From NCBI GenBank assembly GCA_016860565.1, contig BNGT01000006.1, positions 1 to 34,166 of the forward strand: a stretch of 34,166 bases of DNA. The letters are read 5' to 3'. The DNA comes from Candidatus Mesenet longicola. Its GTDB lineage: Bacteria > Pseudomonadota > Alphaproteobacteria > Rickettsiales > Anaplasmataceae. This document shows, one piece after another, positions 17,228 through 26,903 of this stretch (position 1 is the stretch's first letter; each line of letters begins with the position of its first letter). A model generated the notes under the pieces. The model searched no databases and was not told the DNA's origin. It saw only the letters and a program-made list of their open reading frames with translations. The position numbers and the translations under genes are program-made.

Positions 17228-18535
17228 ATGTTAACTCGTTTTGCGCCTAGCCCAACTGGTTATTTGCATGTTGGTAATATACGTACGGCTTTGGTTTGTT
17301 ATCTTTATGCGTGCAGCTGTGGTGGCAAGTTACTACTACGCTTTGATGATACTGATGTTGAACGTTCAAATGTTACGTACATAGATAGCATTATAGAAGA
17401 TTTAAAATGGCTTGGTATTGAGACAAATTTAAGCTTTAAACAATCTGAGAGGTTTGAACGTTATAATGAAATATTTTCTTCTCTAATGAAGGAAGGACAT
17501 ATTTATGCTTGTTATGAAAGCAAGGAGGAACTGGATATCAAACGTAAAATGCAGTTAAAGCAAGGATTGCCGCCAATTTATGATAGAAGCTCTTTAACAC
17601 TATCTGCTCAGCAGAAAGAACAATATGAAAGAAAGCCTTATTTTCGCTTCAAGTTAGACGAAAATGCAATTATTTCTTGGAATGATGAAGTCCGAGGTGA
17701 AGTAAAGTTCTTAGTAAAAAACATCAGTGATCCAATCATAAAAAGAACTGATGGCAGCTATACGTATATGCTACCTTCTACAATTGATGATATTGATTAT
17801 AATATTACTCACGTTATTCGTGGAGAAGATCACATCACTAACACTGCTGTGCAGATACATATTATAAACGTACTTAAAGCTAAAGTGCCAAAATTTGCTC
17901 ATCTTTCTTTACTGCATATGGGTGAAGATAAGATATCTAAACGCAAGGGTGGTTTGAATATAAGATATTTGAAGGAAGATGGACTTGAGCCTATGGCAAT
18001 TAATAGTTATTTGGCAAAAATTGGTACATCAGATGTAATTAAAGCACAAACTAGTATGAAATCTTTAGTAGAGTCATTTTCTATACAGAAATTTAGTGCT
18101 GCATCGGTAAAGTTTGATTTATCTGATATATATAGACTAAATGCAAAAATACTCTCCAATATGTCTTTTGAGTCAGTTAAAGAGCGCTTAAGTTCAATGC
18201 AATCCTCAGATTTTTGGTATTTAATTAGAGATAACATAGAGAAATTTTCTGAGACTGAAAAGTGGTGGAAAGTATGCACAACAAATATTAAAACTGTTAT
18301 TATAGATCAGGAGTTTATAAAGCTGGCACTTAGCTTGCTGCCAGAAGAGAAATGGGATGAAAACACCTGGATCAAATGGATAGAATTAATCATGCTAAAA
18401 ACTAAAATAAAACGTAATGATCTATTTATGCAACTTCGCTTAGCTCTCACTGGACTTGATAAAGGTCCAAGTTTAGCTAAGCTTTTACCTTTAATTGGCA
18501 AAGAACGTGTTATACTAAGGCTTGGAGATAATTGA
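17228..18535 (+). CDS. gltX: Glutamyl-tRNA synthetase
   Basis: Class I synthetase that charges tRNA-Glu, and in organisms lacking GlnRS also tRNA-Gln before amidation. The 435-residue protein has the N-terminal HIGH-type motif [11 protein letters not shown] (residues 7-17) and the KMSKS-type motif KISKRKGG. The glutamate-site region FAPSPTG and the conserved [10 protein letters not shown] and [12 protein letters not shown] segments are visible. The C-terminal anticodon-binding part is short and divergent. Rickettsiales usually carry two gltX paralogues; this is one of them, and which tRNA it prefers cannot be read here. lepB follows after 51 nt on the same strand. Confidence 0.95.
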   Translation: MLTRFAPSPTGYLHVGNIRTALVCYLYACSCGGKLLLRFDDTDVERSNVTYIDSIIEDLKWLGIETNLSFKQSERFERYNEIFSSLMKEGHIYACYESKEELDIKRKMQLKQGLPPIYDRSSLTLSAQQKEQYERKPYFRFKLDENAIISWNDEVRGEVKFLVKNISDPIIKRTDGSYTYMLPSTIDDIDYNITHVIRGEDHITNTAVQIHIINVLKAKVPKFAHLSLLHMGEDKISKRKGGLNIRYLKEDGLEPMAINSYLAKIGTSDVIKAQTSMKSLVESFSIQKFSAASVKFDLSDIYRLNAKILSNMSFESVKERLSSMQSSDFWYLIRDNIEKFSETEKWWKVCTTNIKTVIIDQEFIKLALSLLPEEKWDENTWIKWIELIMLKTKIKRNDLFMQLRLALTGLDKGPSLAKLLPLIGKERVILRLGDN

Positions 18536-18586
18536 CTTATTTCTATTTATTTGTTAAGTAACTTATAATTACACAAGGTTAACCAG

Positions 18587-19297
18587 TTGAAAAATATTTG
18601 CGAGTGTCCTAAAAGGAAAACAGTATGCTCTTTTATACTAGTGGTGCTTGTTGCTGTTTTATTTCGTAGCTTATTATTTGAACCATTTCATATACCATCT
18701 GGTTCAATGAAAAGTACTTTACTTGTTGGTGATTACATTTTTGTCAATAAATATGCTTATGGTTACAGTAGGTATTCTTTTCCTTTTGCTCCCAAAATAT
18801 TTAAAGGTAGGATTTTTTACCATAGGCCAAGGGCTGGCGATGTCGTTGTTTTTCGCCCAGTAGGTAAAGAAGGCATTAATTACATAAAAAGGATTATAGG
18901 CCTTCCAGGGGATAAAGTGCAACTAATCGATGGCGATTTATATATTAATGATAAGAAAATGAAATATGAAAAAATTACTGACTTTGTTGATATAGATCGA
19001 AATGACAATAAAGCTGTAGTTCCTCGTTATGAAGAAACTATCTACAATGGTAGAAAGTATGAAATACTGAAATTAGATGGGCATTTTAATGATAATACAA
19101 ATAATACACAGATGTATACTGTACCACAAGACCATTTTTTTGTTTTGGGAGACAACAGAGATAATTCGCAAGATAGTAGATATATAGGATTCGTTCCTAT
19201 GGAAAATTTAGTTGGTCGTGCTGAGATTGTTGCTTTATCTTTTAAAAGCTGGTTGCCTCCAAAATTGAGATTAGATAGAATATTGCATAAGGTTTAG
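18587..19297 (+). CDS. lepB: Signal peptidase I
   Basis: Inner-membrane serine protease that removes signal peptides from exported proteins. The 236-residue protein starts at TTG, with an AGG upstream. It has one N-terminal membrane segment (about 13-31). The catalytic Ser40 is in PSGSMKSTL and the general base Lys101 in YIKRIIGLPGD (box D). Box E appears as VLGDNRDNSQDSRYIGFV. Length and topology fit the alphaproteobacterial form. It lies between gltX and nuoI on the same strand, with small gaps that suggest co-transcription. Confidence 0.95.
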   Translation: MKNICECPKRKTVCSFILVVLVAVLFRSLLFEPFHIPSGSMKSTLLVGDYIFVNKYAYGYSRYSFPFAPKIFKGRIFYHRPRAGDVVVFRPVGKEGINYIKRIIGLPGDKVQLIDGDLYINDKKMKYEKITDFVDIDRNDNKAVVPRYEETIYNGRKYEILKLDGHFNDNTNNTQMYTVPQDHFFVLGDNRDNSQDSRYIGFVPMENLVGRAEIVALSFKSWLPPKLRLDRILHKV

Positions 19298-19348
19298 GTT
19301 TTTTTCAAAATAAAGTTATAAAAGACATATTATAAGTTTGTAGTATAT

Positions 19349-19831
19349 ATGAAGTTAAAAAGAGTTCAATATTGGTTTTTTGTAGAACTTATCAGAGGTT
19401 TATACATTACTTTAAAATATATGTTTAAGCCTAAAGTAACTATAAGATACCCTATGGAAAAAGGTCCTTTAAGCACAAGGTTTCGTGGAGAACATGCTTT
19501 ACGTCTATATCCAAACGGTGAAGAGCGTTGTATAGCATGTAAGTTATGCGAGGCGATATGCCCAGCACAAGCAATTGTTATCGAAGCAGAGGAACGTCAA
19601 GATGGAAGTAGGCGTACTACACGCTATGATATTGATATGACAAAATGTATATACTGTGGCCTCTGTCAAGAAGCTTGTCCTGTTGATGCAATTGTTGAAG
19701 GTCCAAATTTTGAATTTGCAACCGAGACAAGGGAAGAGTTAATGTATAACAAAGAAAAATTGCTAGCTAACGGCAAAGTTTGGGAAGAAGCTATAGCGAC
19801 TAGGCTAAAAGAGAATCAACCATATTATTGA
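19349..19831 (+). CDS. nuoI: NADH-quinone oxidoreductase subunit I
   Basis: Ferredoxin-like subunit of respiratory complex I that carries two 4Fe-4S clusters in the hydrophilic arm. The 160-residue protein has two complete cluster motifs: Cys61, 64, 67 and 71 in [12 protein letters not shown], and Cys100, 103, 106 and 110 in [12 protein letters not shown]. The N-terminal amphipathic segment ([18 protein letters not shown]) is the usual membrane contact. No other nuo gene is adjacent, so the complex I genes are scattered, as is usual in Rickettsiales. It converges on fabF with a 52-nt gap. Confidence 0.97.
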   Translation: MKLKRVQYWFFVELIRGLYITLKYMFKPKVTIRYPMEKGPLSTRFRGEHALRLYPNGEERCIACKLCEAICPAQAIVIEAEERQDGSRRTTRYDIDMTKCIYCGLCQEACPVDAIVEGPNFEFATETREELMYNKEKLLANGKVWEEAIATRLKENQPYY

Positions 19832-19883
19832 TTCATTTACAAATTTTTATTCAAAATATATTAATAAATTATTACAGAAACAA

Positions 19884-21164
19884 TCAGTGTGCTTTACCAA
19901 AAATTAAAGATGCGTTAGTACCACCAAAGCCAAAAGAATTTGATAGAACAAAATCAATTTTATGCTCTTGTGCTTTAAAAGGTACAAAGTTTAAGTCACA
20001 ACCTTCAGATGGATTAAATAAGTTTAAAGTTGGTGGTACTATATTATTTTCTAATGCTAGAATAGAAAATATTGCCTCAACACTACCTGCTGCCCCAAGC
20101 AAATGTCCTATAGACGATTTTGTTGAGGAAATTGGTATTTTATAAGCATAATCGCCAAACAAATTTTTAATGGCATTAACTTCTGCTAAATCTCCAAGTG
20201 GTGTTGAAGTGCCATGAGCATTTATATATCCTATCTTATTCGGCTCAATATTTGCACTTTTTAAAGCAAGGTGCATAGCTCTCTTCCCACCAGCACCATC
20301 CTCTCTTGGAGCAGTGATGTGGTGCGCATCTCCTGAGAGGCCATAGCCTAAAAACTCTGCATATATTTTAGCATTACGCTTCTTTGCATGCTCATATTCT
20401 TCAAGTATTACTATACCTGCTCCTTCACCCATAACAAAACCATCACGTTCTTTATCCCATGGCCTTGAAGCTTTATCAGGTTCATCATTAAATTTAGTTG
20501 ACAGCGCTTTAGCTGCTGCAAATCCTGCAATTCCTAATCTGCATAAAGTAGCTTCTGCACTGCCAGCAATTACAACATCTACTTCCCCTAACTTTATCAT
20601 TCGTGCAGCATTTATAATTGCATGGGCCCCTGTTGCACACGCTGTAACTGCTGAATCATTTGGACCTTCAATCCCATACTTAATTGAGATATGACCAGAA
20701 ATTAAATTGATCAAACTTGCAGGAACAAAAAAAGGGCTAACTCTTCTTGGACCTTTTTCACTTAAGCATACAACTGTTTCCTCTATACGTGGCAAGCCAC
20801 CAATCCCAGAACCTACAACAACTCCAATACGTCCAGGGTTAATACTTTCTATAAGTTGAGAATTATAAACAAGACCAGCATCTTCAACTGCTTGTTGTGC
20901 TGCAACAAGACCATAATGAATAAAAGTATCCATTTTTCTGATATCTTTTTCATTTATATAATCTGTAAGCTCAAGGCCATATTTATCATTTTCAGATTTT
21001 AAAGGAACTTGCCCACCAATTTTACAACCAAGATCTTCTACACAAAATCTATTAAGAAGTTTAATTCCAGACTCTCCGTTAATTAACCTTTTCCATGTGT
21101 TTTTAACATTCGCTGCTAAGGGAGTTACCAGATCAAGGCCAGTAACTACTATTCGCTTGTTCAT
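19884..21164 (-). CDS. fabF: Beta-ketoacyl-ACP synthase II
   Basis: Condenses malonyl-ACP with a growing acyl chain in type II fatty acid synthesis. The 426-residue length is slightly above the common 410-415. The Cys-His-His catalytic set is present: Cys176 in AVTACATGAHAI, His317 in NAHGTSTPLGD and His354 in SSIGHLLGAAG. Glycine-rich C-terminal NSFGFGGTNASLIF is also typical. It starts 5 nt after the acpP stop, forming an acpP-fabF pair that places the carrier and its condensing enzyme in one transcript. Confidence 0.96.
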   Translation of the reverse strand: MNKRIVVTGLDLVTPLAANVKNTWKRLINGESGIKLLNRFCVEDLGCKIGGQVPLKSENDKYGLELTDYINEKDIRKMDTFIHYGLVAAQQAVEDAGLVYNSQLIESINPGRIGVVVGSGIGGLPRIEETVVCLSEKGPRRVSPFFVPASLINLISGHISIKYGIEGPNDSAVTACATGAHAIINAARMIKLGEVDVVIAGSAEATLCRLGIAGFAAAKALSTKFNDEPDKASRPWDKERDGFVMGEGAGIVILEEYEHAKKRNAKIYAEFLGYGLSGDAHHITAPREDGAGGKRAMHLALKSANIEPNKIGYINAHGTSTPLGDLAEVNAIKNLFGDYAYKIPISSTKSSIGHLLGAAGSVEAIFSILALENNIVPPTLNLFNPSEGCDLNFVPFKAQEHKIDFVLSNSFGFGGTNASLIFGKAH

Positions 21165-21169
21165 AAATA

Positions 21170-21424
21170 TTAATTACTTTTATGTTCTATGTACTTTACT
21201 ATATCGCCTAAATTTTGCATTTTTTGTGCGTCATCATCTGATATACTAATACCAAATGCATCTTCAACAGCCATAATAACCTCAACTGTATCTAAACTAT
21301 CTGCTCCAAGATCATTAAATGTTGAAGAAGCACTAAGCTGGTTTATATCCTTTTTAAATTGATTTGATATAATTTCTTTTACCCTGCTTTCTATACTTTC
21401 ATTCATTGCATCTAGCTCAGCCAT
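21170..21424 (-). CDS. acpP: Acyl carrier protein
   Basis: Small acidic carrier that holds fatty acyl chains on a 4'-phosphopantetheine arm. I chose the ATG at 21422-21424, giving 84 residues starting MAELDAM, since a GAGAGG ribosome site lies just upstream and would be inside the coding region if the in-frame TTG at 21436 were used. The attachment Ser43 is in GADSLDTVEVIMAVED. The protein is somewhat longer at the N-terminus than E. coli ACP; a further Met at residue 7 is an alternative start. It precedes fabF by 5 nt. Confidence 0.95.
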   Translation of the reverse strand: MAELDAMNESIESRVKEIISNQFKKDINQLSASSTFNDLGADSLDTVEVIMAVEDAFGISISDDDAQKMQNLGDIVKYIEHKSN

Positions 21425-21517
21425 ATATCCTCTCAACTTATCAAATGAGTATTTTTAACATATAATATAGAAATATTTATACATTGGCAATATTTTTAAA
21501 TTTAATCTTGTGTCAAC

Positions 21518-21546
21518 TTGACAGTTACTATTTTAACCATTAATAA
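21518..21546 (+). promoter_or_regulatory. Sigma-70 type promoter of the iron-binding protein gene
   Basis: A consensus -35 TTGACA (21518-21523) is followed after exactly 17 nt by TAATAA (21541-21546), 23 nt before the ATG at 21570. The -35 box is also the right half of the small palindrome GTCAACTTGAC (21513-21523), which might serve as an operator. Confidence 0.5.
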
Positions 21547-21569
21547 TAAAATTTAGCTGTAAGAAAGAC

Positions 21570-22583
21570 ATGAGAAAATTTTTTATTACTATTGTAATTC
21601 TATTAATTACCTTAATTTTAATATATTTTCAAAATCAAAGACTAAACAGCAGTGATGAAGTAATCAATGTATACTCCACGCGGAAAGAAGAGTTAATGCA
21701 CTCACTGTTTGATGAGTTTACCAAAGAAACAGGCATAAGAATTAATTATATTAATGATGATTATGCTCAATTGCTTATAAGGATAGAAAATGAGAACAAT
21801 GGTGATTTATTTTTAACTGCTGATGTAACAAATTTAATTTCAGCAAAAAGAAGAGAGCTACTGTCTAAAATAGAGTCTAAGATACTAGAAGATGTGATCC
21901 CAGAGAATTTTAGAGACAGCGATAATTATTGGTTTGGTTTAACAAAAAGAGCAAGAATTTTGGTTTATAATAAGGAACTTATTGATGCTGGAGATCTCAG
22001 TACTTATGAAGATCTAGCCGATCCAAAATGGAAAGGAAAAATACTCACACGTTCCTCTAGTAGTCCATATAATCAATCACTTATTGCATTTATGATTGCA
22101 ACTAATGGTTTAGAGTATACAAAAGAGTGGATTAAAGGATTAGTTTATAATTTTGCAAGAAAACCAAGTGGTGGTGATACAGATCAAATCTATGCAGTAG
22201 CAGCAGGTGAAGGAGCAGTTGCTATTGTTAACAGCTATTACTTTGCTAGAGTACTTGCTTCTGATAAAGCATCTGAGAAATTAAAAGTTTTTTTTCCAAA
22301 TCAAAACAGCAACGGAGCTATGATTAATATAAGTGGTGGTGCAGTGATAAAAAATGCAAAAAATAAAGATAATGCGATTAAGTTATTGGAATTTTTAGTA
22401 AGCAAGAAGGCACAACACTTGTATACAGAAATGAATCATGAATACCCTATAAGGGATGATGTTGAAGTTTCACAAATACTAAAAGCTTGGGGTCATTATA
22501 AACAGAGTGACCTACCTCTTCAAGAGCTTGATAAACACTTAAATGAGTCTATAATGATAGCAGATCAATGTGGTTGGAAATAA
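21570..22583 (+). CDS. Ferric-iron ABC transporter substrate-binding protein (FbpA/AfuA-like)
   Basis: Periplasmic binding protein of the family that delivers Fe3+ to an ABC importer. The 337-residue product has an N-terminal hydrophobic segment (MRKFFITIVILLITLILIYF) that acts as signal or anchor; no clear cleavage site follows. The mature part begins INVYSTRKEELMHSLFDEF, where the normal family motif is VYSxR. Later come DLFLTADVTNL, YWFGLTKRARILVYN, the PKWKGKI segment, and the paired-tyrosine region VNSYYFAR used for iron binding in FbpA. No permease or ATPase gene is nearby, which is usual for the scattered transporters of Rickettsiales. Confidence 0.88.
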   Translation: MRKFFITIVILLITLILIYFQNQRLNSSDEVINVYSTRKEELMHSLFDEFTKETGIRINYINDDYAQLLIRIENENNGDLFLTADVTNLISAKRRELLSKIESKILEDVIPENFRDSDNYWFGLTKRARILVYNKELIDAGDLSTYEDLADPKWKGKILTRSSSSPYNQSLIAFMIATNGLEYTKEWIKGLVYNFARKPSGGDTDQIYAVAAGEGAVAIVNSYYFARVLASDKASEKLKVFFPNQNSNGAMINISGGAVIKNAKNKDNAIKLLEFLVSKKAQHLYTEMNHEYPIRDDVEVSQILKAWGHYKQSDLPLQELDKHLNESIMIADQCGWK

Positions 22584-22630
22584 AATAACCGTGATTTTGC
22601 AGATATAAATGAAGCAAATAATGGTTAGCT

Positions 22631-23419
22631 TTAATTTTTAATGGTATGCTTTACCTCAATGCTTTCAGAAAGTTTCATATCTTCTAATTTTTGATTTGGC
22701 TTCATGCAGTAGTGCGTCACTAACCCTATTAATCCTGCGAAAATTAATGCCGCTGCTGCTGTAAAAACCAGAGCAGCTATTTGTGCAATAAGGTTAGAAG
22801 AAGAAAAATATAGCGTTGCAGCTACTGCTAAAAATATTAGCATTGTACCACTTCCATAAATAAATGGTTTTTTGTTTAGGATTTTTGATTCTTCCTGTTC
22901 TAATAATCCTTCACTATCTAAAAGATCTTTATCTACTTTTATCAACTTTCTACTGTTAATATTGTTGTAAATATAGGAATTATTAATAACTATATCACTA
23001 AGTTGATAATTAACTAAAACTTTTAGTATTTTTAATATATTTGCATTTTTTTCAGCACAGAGCTGATTTTCAATATAGCTATCTCCCACTATAGCCACTT
23101 CTATCTTATTCATTGATTCTTTAGGTAGAAAATTTAGTATAGAATCTTCTGTTGTTTGTTTATTAACGCAAATAACACTTTTCTCTTGAGATTTAACAAT
23201 TAAAAGAATATTACTTCGAAGTTTTGCCTTTTCGTATTTGTTCCAATGAATGCTATAATAAATGTCATTATTTTTATGTATAATGTAAAATATATTATAA
23301 TTGGTATACAAAGGCCTTAAATAAAAACAATCGTGGAAAGGAAGCTTCTCTACTGCACTAAGTAAATCACTTAAGTTATTTGAATTATTATAAGGCTTCT
23401 CACCAATATATAACGTCAT
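22631..23419 (-). CDS. Hypothetical protein with C-terminal membrane hairpin
   Basis: Function not recognised. The 262-residue product has a soluble N-terminal region of about 185 residues, rich in Asn, Tyr and Ile. It contains the stretch DCFYLRPLYTNYNIFYIIHK and a possible strand-rich fold. Two adjacent membrane segments follow (about 188-208 and 212-238), then a short charged tail. The N-terminal part resembles the host-protease-like domains of some lineage-specific Wolbachia proteins only in composition, so I do not assign it. It converges on the iron-binding gene and lies downstream of yajC with a 109-nt gap. Confidence 0.65.
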   Translation of the reverse strand: MTLYIGEKPYNNSNNLSDLLSAVEKLPFHDCFYLRPLYTNYNIFYIIHKNNDIYYSIHWNKYEKAKLRSNILLIVKSQEKSVICVNKQTTEDSILNFLPKESMNKIEVAIVGDSYIENQLCAEKNANILKILKVLVNYQLSDIVINNSYIYNNINSRKLIKVDKDLLDSEGLLEQEESKILNKKPFIYGSGTMLIFLAVAATLYFSSSNLIAQIAALVFTAAAALIFAGLIGLVTHYCMKPNQKLEDMKLSESIEVKHTIKN

Positions 23420-23528
23420 TTAAATACTTTTCCATAATTACTTAAAATTAAGTAAAACTATCCTAATGCTTCAAGTCAATAATAACAGGATATTATAGAA
23501 ATTTTCTAATGTGGATTTTAAGAAAAAT

Positions 23529-23948
23529 TTAGTTAATTTCCTCACTACTTTCTTTTTCTTCTTCTTTATCTTTTAATTTATTTTCGTTAGATTTTGATTG
23601 GTCTTGCTTATTTGTCTTCTTATTTTTATTTGCATTTGGCTCTTTACCTAGAATTTCTGATATAGCTGTCTTTAGTACCTTTATCTCAACTTTAGGAGCT
23701 ATTTCAATTGAGAAGATTGAATTTGCTGTATCAATTTTGCTTACCACTCCCATAATGCCACCAGAAGTAACAATTTTGTCTCCACGTTTAATTGCATCAA
23801 GCAGTTTATTATGTTCTTTTAATTTCTTTTGTTGAGGCCTAATTATAAGGAAATAAAATACAATAAATATTAAAATCAGGGGAACAAAACTAGCAACCAT
23901 ACTCGAAGAACTCGCACTCTCTGCAGCAAAGGCTTTAGAAGAAAACAT
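23529..23948 (-). CDS. yajC: Preprotein translocase subunit YajC
   Basis: Small inner-membrane partner of the SecDF-YajC complex that assists protein export. The 139-residue protein has an N-terminal membrane segment (about 16-38, FVPLILIFIVFYFLIIRPQQ) followed by the family signature RPQQKKLKEHNKLL and the domain containing GDKIVTSGGIMGVVSKID. The C-terminal 40 residues are a Lys/Glu/Asn-rich tail, longer than in E. coli, where the protein is about 110 residues. It is transcribed divergently from pepA. Confidence 0.93.
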   Translation of the reverse strand: MFSSKAFAAESASSSSMVASFVPLILIFIVFYFLIIRPQQKKLKEHNKLLDAIKRGDKIVTSGGIMGVVSKIDTANSIFSIEIAPKVEIKVLKTAISEILGKEPNANKNKKTNKQDQSKSNENKLKDKEEEKESSEEIN

Positions 23949-24023
23949 AAATAAACTAACTTAAAAAAATATTAGCTTATTATAAGAGGAAGTGGTGTCA
24001 AGTAATTTATAAAACTTGTTGTA

Positions 24024-24050
24024 TTAAGGATTAGTCCGTTATATCCTTAA
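24024..24050. repeat. Inverted repeat upstream of pepA, possible operator
   Basis: TTAAGGAT (24024-24031) and ATCCTTAA (24043-24050) flank an 11-nt spacer in the yajC-pepA divergent gap, ending 24 nt before the pepA ATG. Operator or leader hairpin are both possible. Confidence 0.35.
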
Positions 24051-24074
24051 ATTATTATCTAATTTATTTGTGAC

Positions 24075-25580
24075 ATGCTAGAAACAGTATTTATAACTTC
24101 TAATATTAACTCTTTTTTAAAAGCAGCTGTAGTTGTTATTGGGTTATTTGAAGGATTCAGTGATATAAGTAATGTTACGTTTTTAAAAGAACAGGAGGAG
24201 CAAGTCCTCTCTTATATTAAAAGTATTGGTAATTTTACTGGAAAATTTGGGGAATTTTTACCAATAACGCTGCAAAACAAAGATAATAATGATCAATTAA
24301 TATTAGTTGTAGGTTTTGGTAAAAAGGATGAGTGGAACGAAAATAAAGCATTAAGCATTGGTGGCATCATATATGCTAAACTTAAAGAACTGCAATTAAA
24401 ACAAGCTGCTATTCTCACTGATAACAATGAAGCAAATTTGAGTGCAAATATTGCGTATGGGGCATTTTTACGTAGTTTTAAATTTAATAAATATATCACT
24501 AAAGTAAAAAAAGAAGAAATAGTAGATCTAGAAAAAATCACACTTTTAGTCAGTGAAAATCATCTAAAGGATGCGCAAAGTTTGTACAACAATTTAATTG
24601 AAGAAGGACAAGGGATTTTTCTAGCCCGTTCTCTTGTCAGTGAGCCACCGAATGCATTATATCCTGAATCATATGCTCAAGAAATTAAAAAAGAACTTTC
24701 TAAGCTTGATTTAGATATTGAAATTTTAAACGAAAATGACATGCGCAAAAAAGGGATGGGTGCACTGCTTGGAGTTGGTCAAGGTAGTGAAAAAGAATCA
24801 AGATTGGTAGTAATAAAGTGGAATGGAGGACCTAAAGATCAAAAGCCCATTGCTTTTATTGGTAAAGGTATAACATTTGATACTGGTGGAATTTCTTTGA
24901 AACCTGCACGTGGAATGTGGGAAATGAAGTATGATATGGCAGGTTCTGCAGCAGTGGTTGGTACCATGTGCACTTTAGCAGGACGCAAAGCCAAAGTCAA
25001 TGCTATAGGGGTAGTTGCACTTGCAGAAAATGCAATAGGTGGTAATGCCCAAAGACCAAGTGATATAGTAACCTCAATGTCTGGGCAAACAATTGAAGTG
25101 TTAAATACCGATGCTGAAGGCAGATTGGTACTTGCAGATGCTCTGTGGTACACACAAAAGATGTGTGCACCACAGGTTATGATTGATTTAGCAACTCTAA
25201 CTGGTGCTATAGTAGTTGCCTTAGGCAATAATCAATATGCCGGGCTGTTTTCAAATAACGAAGAGTTAGCAAATAATTTACTTGATGCTGGCAATGAATC
25301 AGGTGAAAAGCTATGGCAATTTCCTCTAAGCGAAGAGTATAATAAAATGATTGATTCTCCAGTTGCTGATATGCAAAATATTGCCACAGTTGGTTCTGGT
25401 GCAGATAGTATTACAGCTGCTCAGTTTTTACAGCGTTTTGTAGATAATACTACTTGGGCTCACTTAGATATTGCAGGTACAGCGTGGAACAAGGAAGATA
25501 CAAGTATATGCCCAAAAGGGGCAACTGGTTTTGGTGTTAGATTATTAAATAGGCTTGTTGCGAAATATTACGAAAATTAA
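24075..25580 (+). CDS. pepA: Leucyl aminopeptidase (M17 family)
   Basis: Cytosolic hexameric dizinc aminopeptidase that removes N-terminal residues during peptide turnover; in E. coli PepA also binds DNA. The 501-residue length is typical. The catalytic C-terminal domain shows the metal and active-site segment GKGITFDTGGISLKPARGM, the MKYDMAGSAAV segment and the family signature NTDAEGRLVLAD. The N-terminal domain is more divergent. purN begins directly after its stop codon. With pepP at 5.6-7.2 kb and the retropepsin-like protein, it supports peptide recycling by an organism that lives on host amino acids. Confidence 0.96.
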   Translation: MLETVFITSNINSFLKAAVVVIGLFEGFSDISNVTFLKEQEEQVLSYIKSIGNFTGKFGEFLPITLQNKDNNDQLILVVGFGKKDEWNENKALSIGGIIYAKLKELQLKQAAILTDNNEANLSANIAYGAFLRSFKFNKYITKVKKEEIVDLEKITLLVSENHLKDAQSLYNNLIEEGQGIFLARSLVSEPPNALYPESYAQEIKKELSKLDLDIEILNENDMRKKGMGALLGVGQGSEKESRLVVIKWNGGPKDQKPIAFIGKGITFDTGGISLKPARGMWEMKYDMAGSAAVVGTMCTLAGRKAKVNAIGVVALAENAIGGNAQRPSDIVTSMSGQTIEVLNTDAEGRLVLADALWYTQKMCAPQVMIDLATLTGAIVVALGNNQYAGLFSNNEELANNLLDAGNESGEKLWQFPLSEEYNKMIDSPVADMQNIATVGSGADSITAAQFLQRFVDNTTWAHLDIAGTAWNKEDTSICPKGATGFGVRLLNRLVAKYYEN

Positions 25581-26198
25581 ATGCCCATAAAAAAAATTAA
25601 GTTGGGGGTACTAATCTCTGGAAGAGGTTCTAATATGCAAGCTCTTATAAATGCTTGCTTAGATGATAATTTTCCAGCTCAAGTTGAATGCGTTATTTCA
25701 AACAATCCTGATGCACAAGGAATATTGTCCGCTAGAAAGCACAATATTCCAACCTTTGAAGTAGAAAATAATCCTTTAGATATAGATGGAATTAACACAA
25801 TACTGCATGACTATAAAGTTGATTTAGTTTGTCTTGCAGGTTTTATGAGGCTACTTAGTACTGATTTTTCAAGGGAATGGGAAAGTAAAGTAATTAACAT
25901 CCATCCCTCTTTACTTCCCGCATTTAAAGGTTTAAATGCACAAAAGCAAGCATTAGACGCAGGTGTTAAAATTACTGGATGTACTGTACATTATGTTGTT
26001 CCTGAAGTAGATGCTGGACCTATAATTTTCCAAGCAGCAGTTCCAGTACTACAAGATGATAATGTAGCAACTCTATCTGAACGTATCTTAAAAATGGAGC
26101 ATATATGTTACCCGCACTCTATAAAACTTATTGCAGAAAATAAAATTATATTAAAAAACAATATTGTTACATCAAGTGAGGTGCTAAGTTTGATTTAA
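25581..26198 (+). CDS. purN: Phosphoribosylglycinamide formyltransferase
   Basis: Transfers a formyl group from 10-formyl-tetrahydrofolate to GAR in purine synthesis. The 205-residue protein has the phosphate-binding loop SGRGSNMQAL (13-22). The catalytic set Asn106, His108 and Asp144 appears in INIHPSLLPAFKG and in PEVDAGPI, with the same residue numbers as I recall for E. coli PurN. Its ATG follows the pepA stop with no gap, so the two are translated in succession. Retention of purine synthesis is a known trait of Wolbachia and Anaplasmataceae, unlike Rickettsia. The 3' end overlaps the convergent esterase gene by 4 nt. Confidence 0.96.
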   Translation: MPIKKIKLGVLISGRGSNMQALINACLDDNFPAQVECVISNNPDAQGILSARKHNIPTFEVENNPLDIDGINTILHDYKVDLVCLAGFMRLLSTDFSREWESKVINIHPSLLPAFKGLNAQKQALDAGVKITGCTVHYVVPEVDAGPIIFQAAVPVLQDDNVATLSERILKMEHICYPHSIKLIAENKIILKNNIVTSSEVLSLI

Positions 26199-26830
26199 AA
26201 GTGTTTTTTAATAAATTCAGCTCCAAGTTTTACTCCTTTATCATCAATAGTATGCCCTATTCCATCTAAACTATGACTTTCGATTTCTATATTGTTGTTA
26301 GTTAGAGCTTCTACTGCTGCTTCAAAAGCAGTAAAAGGAACAACTGCATCATCTCTACTATGAATTATACATATGTTGGGTTTTGACTTTAATTCTCTAG
26401 GCAGTTTTGATGGTGCCACCAATCTTCCTGAATATGCAACAACCGAAGAGCAAGGATTAGAGCGACGAAGAGACGTGTAAAGAGCCATCATCGCTCCTTG
26501 TGAAAAACCAACTAAAGATAATTGCTTTTCACTAAAACCGAAATTCTTAAGCTTCGTATCAATAAAATCATTTAAGATATCAGCTGCTTTTTTTATGCCA
26601 GTAAGTATAGCAACCTCGCTCCTATCCTCTAGACTGAACCATTGATAGCCGCCAACTTCACGCTCGAATGGCGCATTTGGTGCAACAAAAAAAGAGTTTG
26701 GCAGAAATTTACTCATTGCTTTACCAATTTCAATAAAATTATTGCCGCTTGCACCCCACCCATGTAGTAAAATAACTAAATTTTCCACTGACTTATCTAA
26801 ACAAAACTCAGGACCGCTTATTTCAATCAT
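26195..26830 (-). CDS. Phospholipase/carboxylesterase family serine hydrolase
   Basis: Alpha/beta hydrolase of the carboxylesterase/acyl-protein thioesterase group. The 211-residue protein has the oxyanion-loop HGWGASGNN (24-31), the nucleophile elbow GFSQGAMM with Ser110, an acid in HSRDDAVVPF (Asp161), and the catalytic His193 in GIGHTID. No signal peptide is visible, so it acts in the cytoplasm. It may hydrolyse short acyl esters or thioesters; the substrate is unknown. It converges on purN with a 4-nt overlap, which leaves no room for a terminator between them. Confidence 0.9.
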   Translation of the reverse strand: MIEISGPEFCLDKSVENLVILLHGWGASGNNFIEIGKAMSKFLPNSFFVAPNAPFEREVGGYQWFSLEDRSEVAILTGIKKAADILNDFIDTKLKNFGFSEKQLSLVGFSQGAMMALYTSLRRSNPCSSVVAYSGRLVAPSKLPRELKSKPNICIIHSRDDAVVPFTAFEAAVEALTNNNIEIESHSLDGIGHTIDDKGVKLGAEFIKKHF

Positions 26831-26903
26831 AGTCTATAAAAATACTTAACTCTTAAAGGTTACTTATTATTTAGATTTATTCAATAAATATTAAGATTGC
26901 AAG